Source: Alphaproteobacteria bacterium (lineage in GTDB: Bacteria > Pseudomonadota > Alphaproteobacteria > Rs-D84). Taken from it: 8,277 bases of DNA. A program made the translations under genes and the position numbers. Below, one piece after another: positions 1 to 6,347 of the stretch. The stretch's first letter is position 1, and the number at the start of each line of letters is the position of its first letter. The stretch is from assembly GCA_017383325.1 (NCBI GenBank), contig JAFNYG010000004.1, positions 1-8,277 of the forward strand, given 5' to 3'. The notes below the pieces were generated by a model that had not been told where the DNA came from, searched no databases, and was given only the letters and a program-made list of their open reading frames with translations.

Positions 1-1043
1 AAATCCAGGGCAATTTGTGCACTGCCCACATTACAAGAATGCACCATAATTTCTTCGATCGTTAAATATGGCCGTGGCGGTTTAAAACTGCGCACATCTG
101 TAATTTTCGCGGCCGTCCGTCCAAACTTATCCGGAATAATGAACGGTTCTTTGACATAGTATTCTTTGTTTATACCATTTTCCAACGCCAATGCAGTATT
201 AAATATCTTAAATATAGACCCCAATTCAAAGACCCCGCGCATAGGCTTAAACAAACGATTCGCCACTGGATCCGCGGACAGATTTTCAGGGTCATAATCC
301 GGCAAAGACACCATTGCAATAATCTCGCCGGTTCTGGAATTCATCAGCATACCCATCGCCGCCCGCGTACCGTATTTCTGCATTGCAAACGATAACTGGT
401 CATAGAACACCGCCTGTATACGCGAATCGACCGACAATCGCAATGGGTCCTTGTTTTCTGTCAGATATTTATCATATACGCGTTCTGCCCCCTCCAGTCC
501 ACGTCCTTCGGCACCGACAAATCCAACAACATGCGAAAACAATCTGCGTTTTGGATATTTTCTGGTTTGAATTTTTTCAACCTCTAACCCTTCCAGGCGC
601 GCATTCTGAACAATCTCGCGCTGTTTATCACTGGCATATTTTTTCAGTCGAATAAATCGACGATCTGAATTAACCAATTCAATCGCATCTGCCAGTGAAT
701 ATTCATACGGTAACGCCGCATGAATTGTCTGCGCGACTGCATCTCTATCCTGTTCTTTCACGGCCCGATTTCGCAAAATTATATGCCCAGACGCAACATT
801 TTTTGCCAAAATATCACCATTTCTATCGACAATATCCGCCCGTTGAACATCCCATTGCCCATCTGCGCCGGCCAAACGCGTACGATCTGTTCCCTGAAAT
901 CCCAACTGCAACGTACGCCCAATAAATATCATAAACGCAATCAAGAACACGGTATACATCACACGCAACCGTTTACGCCCAACACCATCGCCACGGGCGC
1001 CAGAAAATCCATATTTGAAAATATCTTTGCCAACCTCAAACAT
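1..1043 (-). CDS. ftsI: Peptidoglycan transpeptidase FtsI (PBP3), C-terminal part beyond left edge
   Basis: Division-specific class B penicillin-binding protein that cross-links septal peptidoglycan with FtsW; membrane-anchored and periplasmic. The 347 visible residues hold a short basic cytoplasmic N-terminus, one membrane segment at about residues 28-43, the pedestal region (RADIVDRNGDILA at 68-80; GLEGAE at 182-187) and the start of the transpeptidase domain. The catalytic SxxK motif is S276-I-F-K279 within ELGSIFKIF, and the second motif SxN is S336-C-N338. The KTG motif and the rest of the domain would lie past position 1. The start ATG directly abuts the ftsL stop (TAAATG), with an AAAGAAG ribosome site about 8 nt upstream, so translation is probably coupled to ftsL. 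MrdA (PBP2) is the alternative; the ftsL neighbour and the motif style favour FtsI. There is no frameshift in the visible part. Confidence 0.95.
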   Translation of the reverse strand, partial: MFEVGKDIFKYGFSGARGDGVGRKRLRVMYTVFLIAFMIFIGRTLQLGFQGTDRTRLAGADGQWDVQRADIVDRNGDILAKNVASGHIILRNRAVKEQDRDAVAQTIHAALPYEYSLADAIELVNSDRRFIRLKKYASDKQREIVQNARLEGLEVEKIQTRKYPKRRLFSHVVGFVGAEGRGLEGAERVYDKYLTENKDPLRLSVDSRIQAVFYDQLSFAMQKYGTRAAMGMLMNSRTGEIIAMVSLPDYDPENLSADPVANRLFKPMRGVFELGSIFKIFNTALALENGINKEYYVKEPFIIPDKFGRTAAKITDVRSFKPPRPYLTIEEIMVHSCNVGSAQIALD

Positions 1044-1337
1044 TTATAATACTTCTTTAAATTTCAAATCATTTACCTGAACAGACTTATTAAAACTTAC
1101 TGCCTCTGCCGTTGGGGTTACGCTAATAACCAAATTACGCAAAATCTCTGGCCGAACATATGCCGCAAAGTTTGCCTCTGCAATTGCGATTTGTTGTTGC
1201 GTTTCAACAATTTCACGTCTGACACGATTTATTTGACGATTTTGTGTACGAAATGCCACCTGTAAAATAACGGTCATCAACAAAACAACCCCAACAGACC
1301 ACACACCAATTTGAAACATCTTTTCATCGTCTTGCAT
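1044..1337 (-). CDS. ftsL: Cell division protein FtsL
   Basis: Small bitopic divisome protein, which in studied bacteria acts with FtsB and FtsQ to activate FtsWI. The 97-residue protein has a short acidic cytoplasmic tail (MQDDEK), one membrane helix at about 8-29, a Gln/Arg/Glu-rich coiled-coil stretch at about 31-58, and a C-terminal region with YVRPEILRNLVISVTP, which resembles the conserved end of FtsL. Family sequence identity is usually low, so the call rests on size, topology and position immediately before ftsI. An in-frame ATG four codons upstream (1349) exists, but the run of six G that would serve as its ribosome site lies after that codon and 3-4 nt before the ATG at 1337, so 1337 is preferred. 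The gene follows sufE by 38 nt, where rsmH would usually be expected. Confidence 0.85.
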   Translation of the reverse strand: MQDDEKMFQIGVWSVGVVLLMTVILQVAFRTQNRQINRVRREIVETQQQIAIAEANFAAYVRPEILRNLVISVTPTAEAVSFNKSVQVNDLKFKEVL

Positions 1338-1369
1338 AAATCCCCCCATACAACAACACGCCTAAAGGC

Positions 1370-1378
1370 ATTTTATCA
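1370..1378 (-). promoter_or_regulatory. Possible extended -10 promoter for ftsL-ftsI
   Basis: On the minus strand TGATAAAAT matches an extended -10 (TGn plus TAAAAT, 5 of 6 to TATAAT), and its TGA is the sufE stop codon. No good -35 is visible: the hexamer 17 nt upstream is TTAGTT. Transcription would start near 1363, giving a leader of about 26 nt before the ftsL ATG. A weak inverted repeat (GCCTTTAGGC, 1361-1370) follows immediately. It could be chance in an AT-rich spot; ftsL may simply be read from the sufS promoter. Confidence 0.3.
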
Positions 1379-1738
1379 CAAATTCTGTAAAAAACTAATC
1401 ATAGAATTCAAACCGTTAATACGCCCTGCCCCCAGATTCAAATTCAGCTGATTAAACTCACCTGCGATATCCATATTTTTTATTTCGTCGCGCCTTTTTC
1501 CATCAACCATTGCAACAATAATTGCAACGATTCCCCGGACTAATGCCGAATCTGCCACCCCATAAAAACGATTTCCCCGTCGACAAATCTGCACAAACGA
1601 CGCACAACCGATAATTTCGCTACATTCTGCATCATCTGGCACAGCCGCCAAATTTCGGCCAAAATCCATCACCATTTCCAAACGCATAACTGGATCGTCC
1701 GTCATTATTAACATGTTCTTCATATCTGCATAAGTCAT
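1376..1738 (-). CDS. sufE: Cysteine desulfuration protein SufE
   Basis: Sulfur acceptor that takes persulfide from SufS and passes it to the SufBCD scaffold for Fe-S cluster assembly in the cytoplasm. The 120-residue protein shows the family pattern: the active-site loop EIIGCASFVQI with C45 as the likely persulfide cysteine, then GVADSALVRGIVAII (about 60-74), and a C-terminal LGAGRINGLNSMI (about 102-114) matching the usual SRxxGLxxMI helix. It is shorter than E. coli SufE (about 138 residues), mainly at the N-terminus. A second cysteine (C39) lies six residues before the active one. The start ATG lies 5 nt after the sufT stop, suggesting translational coupling; ATGs at codons 6 and 9 are possible alternatives. 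The gene sits third in the sufS-sufT-sufE series, so its partner desulfurase is encoded in the same transcript. Confidence 0.9.
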   Translation of the reverse strand: MTYADMKNMLIMTDDPVMRLEMVMDFGRNLAAVPDDAECSEIIGCASFVQICRRGNRFYGVADSALVRGIVAIIVAMVDGKRRDEIKNMDIAGEFNQLNLNLGAGRINGLNSMISFLQNL

Positions 1739-1743
1739 ATTTT

Positions 1744-2058
1744 CTACCAGCCTTCATTTGTCAAATCTAATTCCAAACGCGCCACATCTGACATACGCGA
1801 CAAATCCCATGGCGGGTCCCAAACCAAATCTACGCGCACCGGCACATCACCTGCCACAACCTGAACCGTTGACCGAACCTGTTCCAACAATTCTTCCATC
1901 ATCGGACATGTTGGACTGGTAAACGTCATTTTTATTATGACACCGCTTTCCTGAATATCAATATCATAAATCAGCCCCATATCCCAAATATTCACAGGTA
2001 TTTCTGGGTCATATATTGTCTTTAACGCTGCAATAATATTATCTTTTGTAAACATCAT
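1744..2058 (-). CDS. sufT: SufT-type MIP18/DUF59 iron-sulfur assembly protein
   Basis: Small cytoplasmic protein of the MIP18 (DUF59) family; in bacteria SufT helps mature Fe-S proteins, while the related PaaD serves ring-hydroxylating epoxidases. The 104 residues are essentially one domain: YDPEIPVNIWDMGLIYDI (about 16-33), TFTSPTCP with the conserved Cys51 (about 46-52), and VWDPPW near residue 80. These are the hallmark motifs of the family. No MRP/ApbC ATPase domain is fused. Its start overlaps the sufS stop as ATGA; a second ATG follows at once, so the true start is 2058 or 2055. No good ribosome site is close, which fits coupling to sufS translation. The sufS and sufE neighbours favour SufT over PaaD. 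Confidence 0.88.
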   Translation of the reverse strand: MMFTKDNIIAALKTIYDPEIPVNIWDMGLIYDIDIQESGVIIKMTFTSPTCPMMEELLEQVRSTVQVVAGDVPVRVDLVWDPPWDLSRMSDVARLELDLTNEGW

Positions 2059-3143
2059 TTTATAATATCTTTTATCACCTGCACGGCGTACCGCACATCA
2101 TCCATCGTATTATATCCACCCACAGACACCCGAACAGATCCCGGCACCCCTAACAAATTATGAACCCATGACGCACACATATTACCAACGCGCACACAAA
2201 CATTATATGCCCCCATCATCGCACCAAAATCCAACACATGCATGCCATCAATCACAAAGGACAACATCGCAGCATCACGCGACGTTAAAATTTTAACACG
2301 ATGTAATTGAATCAGCTCGTCATACATAAATTTTATCAAATCCAAATTTGGGCGATTTTTTTTCAGCTGTCTGATTGCCACCGCCAAGCCTGCTATCTGT
2401 GTCAATGGCAACGTACCCGCCTCGAACTTTTCCGCCCCGTGCGCCAAGAGCAATTCATCACCCACAATTTTTCTGATCATCCCACCACCAAAATTAACCG
2501 GCAAATATATATCTGGATTCTTTACATACATAATCCCCAACCCAGTATCTGCCCCGATTTTATGCGCAGACCACGCCACAAAATCAGCTCCCCATTCAAC
2601 CACATCAATTTCATCATGCACGACATACTGCGCCGCATCAACAACAACAATCACATTTGGATTTTTATTTCGCGCTATACGCACTATTTCCGGGATTTTT
2701 TGTACAACACCCAACACATTTGACATGGCTGTCAACACCAAGACATCAACACACGGCACACCATTTAAATCAATATTAAAATCCGAATCCAGCGGCATAA
2801 CAACCACCTGCGCGCCCGATTGTTCAAACGGCAATCGCGCACTGTGATGGTCCAAATCAGACACAGCCACCACCATCCCAGGGTTTAAATTCAACATCCG
2901 GGCAATCATATTCATCGCCCCAGTTGTACCCGATGTAAAAACAATCTGTCCTGCATCTGCATTCATAAAATCTGCAACACACTGACGCGCATCTGCCAAC
3001 ATATCATCAACACAGGCCGCCCGTGCACAAATTCCACGTCCTGCATTTGCATATTCATTACGCAAAAAATCCACCTGTCTATCAATTACAGCATCCGTCT
3101 TTTGATAGCTTGCCGCGGCATCTAAGTATATGATTTTATTCAT
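2055..3143 (-). CDS. sufS: Group II cysteine desulfurase SufS
   Basis: PLP-dependent enzyme that converts L-cysteine to alanine and holds the sulfur as an enzyme persulfide for SufE. Seen in the 362 residues: N-terminal YLDAAAS (6-12), the cofactor loop TSGTTGAMN (70-78), stacking His in DHHSA (98-102), VVDAAQ with D169 and Q172, the PLP Lys195 in SAHKIGADTGLG, EAGT (241-244), and the catalytic Cys323 in RVGNMCASW. The usual SufS/CsdA sequence there is RTGHHCA, so the flanking His pair is replaced by Asn-Met. The protein is shorter than E. coli SufS (about 406), mostly at the N-terminus. The start has an AAGAGA ribosome site and lies about 20 nt from the predicted transcription start. It is the first gene of the operon. 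IscS is less likely because the catalytic loop is short and SufE is adjacent. Confidence 0.92.
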   Translation of the reverse strand: MNKIIYLDAAASYQKTDAVIDRQVDFLRNEYANAGRGICARAACVDDMLADARQCVADFMNADAGQIVFTSGTTGAMNMIARMLNLNPGMVVAVSDLDHHSARLPFEQSGAQVVVMPLDSDFNIDLNGVPCVDVLVLTAMSNVLGVVQKIPEIVRIARNKNPNVIVVVDAAQYVVHDEIDVVEWGADFVAWSAHKIGADTGLGIMYVKNPDIYLPVNFGGGMIRKIVGDELLLAHGAEKFEAGTLPLTQIAGLAVAIRQLKKNRPNLDLIKFMYDELIQLHRVKILTSRDAAMLSFVIDGMHVLDFGAMMGAYNVCVRVGNMCASWVHNLLGVPGSVRVSVGGYNTMDDVRYAVQVIKDIIK

Positions 3144-3149
3144 TTATGA

Positions 3150-3178
3150 TTTCTCTTGCATTTTGGGTGGATTATAAT
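3150..3178 (+). promoter_or_regulatory. Possible promoter of trxA-dksA
   Basis: A perfect TATAAT (3173-3178) lies 39 nt before the trxA ATG, giving a leader of about 33 nt. The -35 position at 17-bp spacing is TTTCTC, a poor match; TTGCAT (3156-3161) is closer in sequence but only 11 bp away. The -10 shares six of its eight palindromic bases with the opposite sufS promoter. Confidence 0.45.
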
Positions 3179-3182
3179 ACAC
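3167..3182. promoter_or_regulatory. 16-bp palindrome, candidate operator between sufS and trxA
   Basis: The sequence GTGGATTATAATACAC is an inverted repeat in which seven of eight base pairs match; only the 3170/3179 pair fails. Its centre, ATTATAAT, is the -10 box in both directions. A dimeric regulator bound here would block both promoters at once. I do not recognise it as a published IscR, RirA or Fur box, and no regulator gene is adjacent. Confidence 0.4.
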
Positions 3183-3198
3183 TTTTGCCGAATATCAA
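3171..3198 (-). promoter_or_regulatory. Sigma-70-type promoter of the sufS operon
   Basis: On the minus strand a -35 TTGATA (3193-3198, 5 of 6 to TTGACA) and a -10 TATAAT (3171-3176, 6 of 6) are separated by 16 bp. Transcription would start near 3164, leaving a leader of about 20 nt before the sufS ATG. This is the best-matching promoter in the window. Confidence 0.65.
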
Positions 3199-3217
3199 TA
3201 ACAGAAAGGAGAAAGAT

Positions 3218-3535
3218 ATGGCTATTACACATGCAACAGACGCAACAATTGACACACTTATTGGTGCTGGCATTACATTGGTTGATTTTTGGGCATCATG
3301 GTGCGGTCCATGTCGTATGTTTGGCCCAATTTTTGAATCTGTCTCGGACCAGACATCTGACGCAAAATTTGTAAAATTTGAAATTGACGAATCAAATCGA
3401 CGCACCCCCGCAAAATATGGCATTCGCAGTATTCCATCTGTACTGGCATTTAAAAACGGCGAATTAGTCGAGGCACGCACCGGTCTAATGGACGAAGAAA
3501 CACTACTATCATGGATACAAGAATTAAAAGGCTAA
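3218..3535 (+). CDS. trxA: Thioredoxin
   Basis: Cytoplasmic disulfide reductase recycled by thioredoxin reductase. The 105-residue length is typical of TrxA. Visible features: VDFWASWCGPC with the redox pair C29 and C32, FEIDESNRRTPAKYGIRSIPS with the cis-proline P73 opposite the active site, and FKNGELVEARTGLMDEETLLSWI at the C-terminal strand and helix. No signal peptide is present. Reading could be extended in frame to 3146, but the ATG at 3218 has the strongest ribosome site in the window (AAAGGAG, 6 nt away), and the extra residues would overlap the promoter, so 3218 is chosen. It is divergent from sufS and is followed 4 nt later by dksA, which should be cotranscribed. Confidence 0.95.
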   Translation: MAITHATDATIDTLIGAGITLVDFWASWCGPCRMFGPIFESVSDQTSDAKFVKFEIDESNRRTPAKYGIRSIPSVLAFKNGELVEARTGLMDEETLLSWIQELKG

Positions 3536-3539
3536 AAAA

Positions 3540-3974
3540 ATGGCAAAATCAAACGATTACACAACAATTGAATTGCCCGCAAATTACAAACCAAAAAAAT
3601 CGGAACCATACATGTGCCCGATGCAATTGGCGTATTTTTATCGCATACTTAACACCCAACGCGAAGAACTGCAAAGCAACAGCAATTCTGTATTAAACGC
3701 AATTCGTCTGGCCGACAAAACAGAATCAGTTGGCGTTGGCGACGAATCAGATAACGCAACATACAACCAAGATATAACAATGGATTTGCGCATATCTGAC
3801 CGAAACAACAAATTATTACAAAAGATAAACGCCGCCCTGGACCGCATTGCAAACGGCACATACGGTTTCAGCGTTGTATCCGGCGACGAAATTGGGATTC
3901 AGCGTTTAATGGCGCGCCCCCTTGCCACCATGACAGTAGAAGAGCAAGAAGAATACGAAGCCCGCAAAGCTTAA
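3540..3974 (+). CDS. dksA: DksA/TraR-family transcription factor without zinc ligands
   Basis: DksA binds the RNA polymerase secondary channel and works with ppGpp on rRNA and amino-acid promoters. The 144 residues show an N-terminal LPANYKPKKSEPYM segment common in alphaproteobacterial forms, a long coiled coil (about 30-105), a tip sequence DESDNAT that keeps the two functional aspartates of the E. coli DPVDRA tip, and a C-terminal globular part YGFSVVSGDEIGIQRLMARPLATMTVEEQEEYE. All four zinc cysteines of E. coli DksA are absent from that part; the only Cys in the protein is C26 near the N-terminus. Cysteine-poor DksA relatives exist, so function may be retained. The gene begins 4 nt after the trxA stop with AAAGG about 10 nt upstream, and ends just before a strong terminator. 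Confidence 0.88.
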   Translation: MAKSNDYTTIELPANYKPKKSEPYMCPMQLAYFYRILNTQREELQSNSNSVLNAIRLADKTESVGVGDESDNATYNQDITMDLRISDRNNKLLQKINAALDRIANGTYGFSVVSGDEIGIQRLMARPLATMTVEEQEEYEARKA

Positions 3975-4005
3975 AAAAACCCCGCCGTTTGGCGGGAATT
4001 TTTTT
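3974..4005. terminator. Bidirectional intrinsic terminator between dksA and the hemolysin III gene
   Basis: The hairpin CCCGCC-GTTT-GGCGGG (3981-3996) is flanked by an A run on the left (3973-3979) and a T run on the right (3999-4005). Read rightward it ends with seven T, and read leftward with seven T as well, so it can stop both the trxA-dksA transcript and the converging transcript from the minus strand. It begins at the dksA stop codon. Confidence 0.9.
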
Positions 4006-4022
4006 ACTTATTATTGCACCGT

Positions 4023-4760
4023 TTATAAATCCATTATACACCCAAACAGCACTGCGAAAAAGAAACACACCGTTCCCCCAATCACAAACAGGTGCCATAC
4101 CGCATGCGAAAACTTCATCCGTCGCCACAGATAGAATATCACACCAATTGTATACGACAATCCACCCGCCAAAATAAACCACAAACCACGTTCTGGGATG
4201 CTGCGAATCATTGCCGGTAAAATGAACAACAGCGTCCACCCCATCGCAACATATAATCCGACCATCCACTTTGGCTGTTGCCGTGGATTTTTAATCTTCA
4301 TATACGACCCGAACAACACAATCGCCCACAATATTCCGAACACTGTCCACCCAACAATCCCACGCAGATTCACCAACAAAAATGGCGTATAGGTTCCTGC
4401 AATCAATGCATAAATTGCAACGCTGTCCCATACCTCAAAAAAACATTCATGCTTTTTACCAATTGTTGCATGACACATTGTTGACCCGAAATACAGCGTT
4501 ATCATCGTCACACCGAAAATAGCACACGACACAATCGCCCATGCGTCGCCCTTAATCCCTGCAAACACAACCAGCAATGTCAATGCCGCGATTGCCAACC
4601 CAATACCGATTCCATGGGTTAAAATATTTACAACTTCCTCGGCGTGCGTGCTGGGCTTTTCCCAACGAAACAGACCCGTTGCCCGCAACAGTTTTAACAA
4701 TTTTGATGCATGTTCGTCTTTTTTAACTGCACGAATGCGCGCCCGTTTTTCTTTTGTCAT
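4023..4760 (-). CDS. Hemolysin III / PAQR-family membrane protein (YqfA/TrhA-like)
   Basis: Integral inner-membrane protein of the hemolysin III branch of the PAQR family; the bacterial role is poorly defined, with membrane energetics or lipid homeostasis suggested for E. coli TrhA. The 245 residues hold about seven hydrophobic segments (roughly 43-68, 73-94, 110-130, 135-153, 166-187, 193-211, 220-243). Family motifs are present: EEVVNILTHGIG (41-52), GSTMCH with H97, WDSVAIYALIAGTYTPF (111-127) with D112, and SHAVWHLFVIGG with H219 and H223. Those His and Asp residues match the presumed metal site of PAQR proteins. A lysine/arginine-rich N-terminus of about 38 residues makes it longer than many homologues. 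Its ATG overlaps the gltX stop as ATGA, with AAGGGG 8 nt upstream. The hemolysin name is historical; toxin activity is not implied. Confidence 0.9.
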   Translation of the reverse strand: MTKEKRARIRAVKKDEHASKLLKLLRATGLFRWEKPSTHAEEVVNILTHGIGIGLAIAALTLLVVFAGIKGDAWAIVSCAIFGVTMITLYFGSTMCHATIGKKHECFFEVWDSVAIYALIAGTYTPFLLVNLRGIVGWTVFGILWAIVLFGSYMKIKNPRQQPKWMVGLYVAMGWTLLFILPAMIRSIPERGLWFILAGGLSYTIGVIFYLWRRMKFSHAVWHLFVIGGTVCFFFAVLFGCIMDL

Positions 4761-6346
4761 TTTATTGCCCCTTCGATTCGTTTGATAACTCTATCCCCGC
4801 CCATAACTGACATAATCGAATACAGGTCCGGCGTATTTGTGCGTCCCGATAACGCCACACGCAAATTCATCGCCACATCGCCATTTTTAATACCTAATGA
4901 TTGCGCAACTGCAACAATTTTTGCCCACCATGTGTCTTTGTCATCCGCCGAATTATATGTTTCCAGGAACGCACGCAACGCGTCTGAATTAAATTCATAT
5001 TCGGTATTTTCAACAAACAATTCATCCCAGAAAAACGCAACATTTTCCAGTGTCTGTGACCAAGTGATAAAATCCTTGCGTACACGTTTTGGATTATCGC
5101 GTTCAATCCCCAAAACACCAGTCAGATATGTTTCATCTGCGACCTGCATTTTCTGTGTGTCATTACCATATTCATTTGCCCAGGCAACCACACGCGCAAC
5201 CAATTCTGGCACAGGCAACGCCCCAATAAACTCCTTCGCCCACCATTCCAGTTTATCAGTATTAAACAGCGCACTGCTGGTTGGAATTTTTTTGATACGC
5301 AATGGATAATTCCAAATTGTTGTATCAGCCTTTTTATTTTTTTCTTCTTCAAACCCCGATGCCACAATGTTATACAGATAGTTTAAAACCGCCTCAACCG
5401 GCCAACCTGCGATTAAATAATGCATTGTATTTGCTTCTGGGTCCGTACGTTTAGACAGCTTTCGTGAATTTCCTGTTTGTTCATCTAACTTATTAATTGT
5501 TGCAACATGCACATATTCCGGATTTTGCCAGCCCATCATACGGAACAATTGCAGATGCAAATTCAACGAAGACAGCCATTCTTCACCGCGCTGAACCAGT
5601 GTTGTGCGCATAAAGTGATCATCACACAAATGCGCAAAGTGATACGTTGGTAAACCATCATTTGATTTTATCAAAACAATATCTTCATCATTTTCTGGAA
5701 ACGCCAGACGCCCACGCACCTTATCATTATAAAAAATCTTGTTATCTTTATTTCCCGTTGAATACAGACGAATCGATGGCACCATACCACTATCCAAACG
5801 CGCAATGATTTCTTCTTCGGTTAAATCCCTGTCGCGTGCCCATTCGCCATATATACCCGTTGCCCAGCCTGCCGCCTTTTGTTTATTACGAATATCTTCC
5901 ATTTCTTCGGCGGACAAAAAGCACGGATATGCCAACCCACGTTCCAACACTTCTGCCACAACACTGTGATAAACATCCTTGCGTTCTGATTGGTAATAAG
6001 ACCCATATTCACCACCATACGTTGGTCCTTCGTCCGGCTGCAATCCAAAACTGTCCGCACATTTTAAAATAACATCAACCGCACCTTGCACTTCACGTTT
6101 TGTATCCGTATCTTCAATGCGCAACATAAACACGCCATCTGACTGCTGGGCCAATTTTTTTGCTATCATCATTTGATACAGTGTCCCCAAATGCATAAAT
6201 CCCGTTGGGCTGGGGGCCACACGTGTCACCATTGCACCGTCTGGCAATGTACGTGCGGGAAACTTTTCTTCCAGTTGTTCAATTGTATACTTTGGCGCAC
6301 CACCTAAAACACGCGCAATTAAATCTTTTGATAAACCATTCCTCAT
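4757..6346 (-). CDS. gltX: Glutamyl-tRNA synthetase, long form
   Basis: Class I aminoacyl-tRNA synthetase that attaches glutamate to tRNA-Glu. In 529 residues the Rossmann catalytic domain begins at TRVAPSPTGFMHLGTLY (41-57), where HLGT (52-55) stands for the HIGH motif; LRIEDTDTKREV (75-86) follows, and SRKLSKRTDPEAN (294-306) holds the KMSKS-type loop. The helical anticodon-binding part occupies about 340-529. The usual bacterial enzyme is about 465-490 residues and starts almost at the APSPTG motif; here about 40 residues precede it, and the insert style (EYGSYYQSERKDVY, LPTYHFAHLCDDHFMRTT, RGEEWLSS) resembles the long clostridial/mollicute form as I recall it. A second gltX may exist elsewhere. 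The start has AAGGG 8 nt upstream and sits 1 nt after the acetyltransferase stop. Confidence 0.95.
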   Translation of the reverse strand: MRNGLSKDLIARVLGGAPKYTIEQLEEKFPARTLPDGAMVTRVAPSPTGFMHLGTLYQMMIAKKLAQQSDGVFMLRIEDTDTKREVQGAVDVILKCADSFGLQPDEGPTYGGEYGSYYQSERKDVYHSVVAEVLERGLAYPCFLSAEEMEDIRNKQKAAGWATGIYGEWARDRDLTEEEIIARLDSGMVPSIRLYSTGNKDNKIFYNDKVRGRLAFPENDEDIVLIKSNDGLPTYHFAHLCDDHFMRTTLVQRGEEWLSSLNLHLQLFRMMGWQNPEYVHVATINKLDEQTGNSRKLSKRTDPEANTMHYLIAGWPVEAVLNYLYNIVASGFEEEKNKKADTTIWNYPLRIKKIPTSSALFNTDKLEWWAKEFIGALPVPELVARVVAWANEYGNDTQKMQVADETYLTGVLGIERDNPKRVRKDFITWSQTLENVAFFWDELFVENTEYEFNSDALRAFLETYNSADDKDTWWAKIVAVAQSLGIKNGDVAMNLRVALSGRTNTPDLYSIMSVMGGDRVIKRIEGAIK

Positions 6347-6347
6347 A

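Noticed and set aside
1361..1370. Inverted repeat GCCTTTAGGC as a terminator between sufE and ftsL
   Set aside because: The stem is only 3-4 bp and no T run follows in the minus-strand direction, so it is unlikely to stop transcription.
2307..2723. A 138-codon plus-strand open frame inside sufS
   Set aside because: The peptide is low-complexity and His/Ile/Asn-rich without domain features; the opposite strand encodes sufS with all PLP-site motifs.
3146..3217. A 24-residue N-terminal extension of thioredoxin
   Set aside because: The extension spans the promoter, has no hydrophobic signal-peptide core, and the ATG at 3218 has a strong AAAGGAG site and gives the standard 105-residue length.
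3868..4269. A 133-codon minus-strand frame running across the terminator into dksA
   Set aside because: It overlaps the end of the hemolysin III gene in another frame, reads through the terminator hairpin and shows no family pattern.
4710..5309. A 199-codon open frame on the plus strand, antisense to gltX and the start of the hemolysin III gene
   Set aside because: It mirrors the gltX reading, has no recognisable motif or ribosome site, and long antisense frames are expected from the C/A-rich strand bias. gltX on the other strand has complete family motifs.
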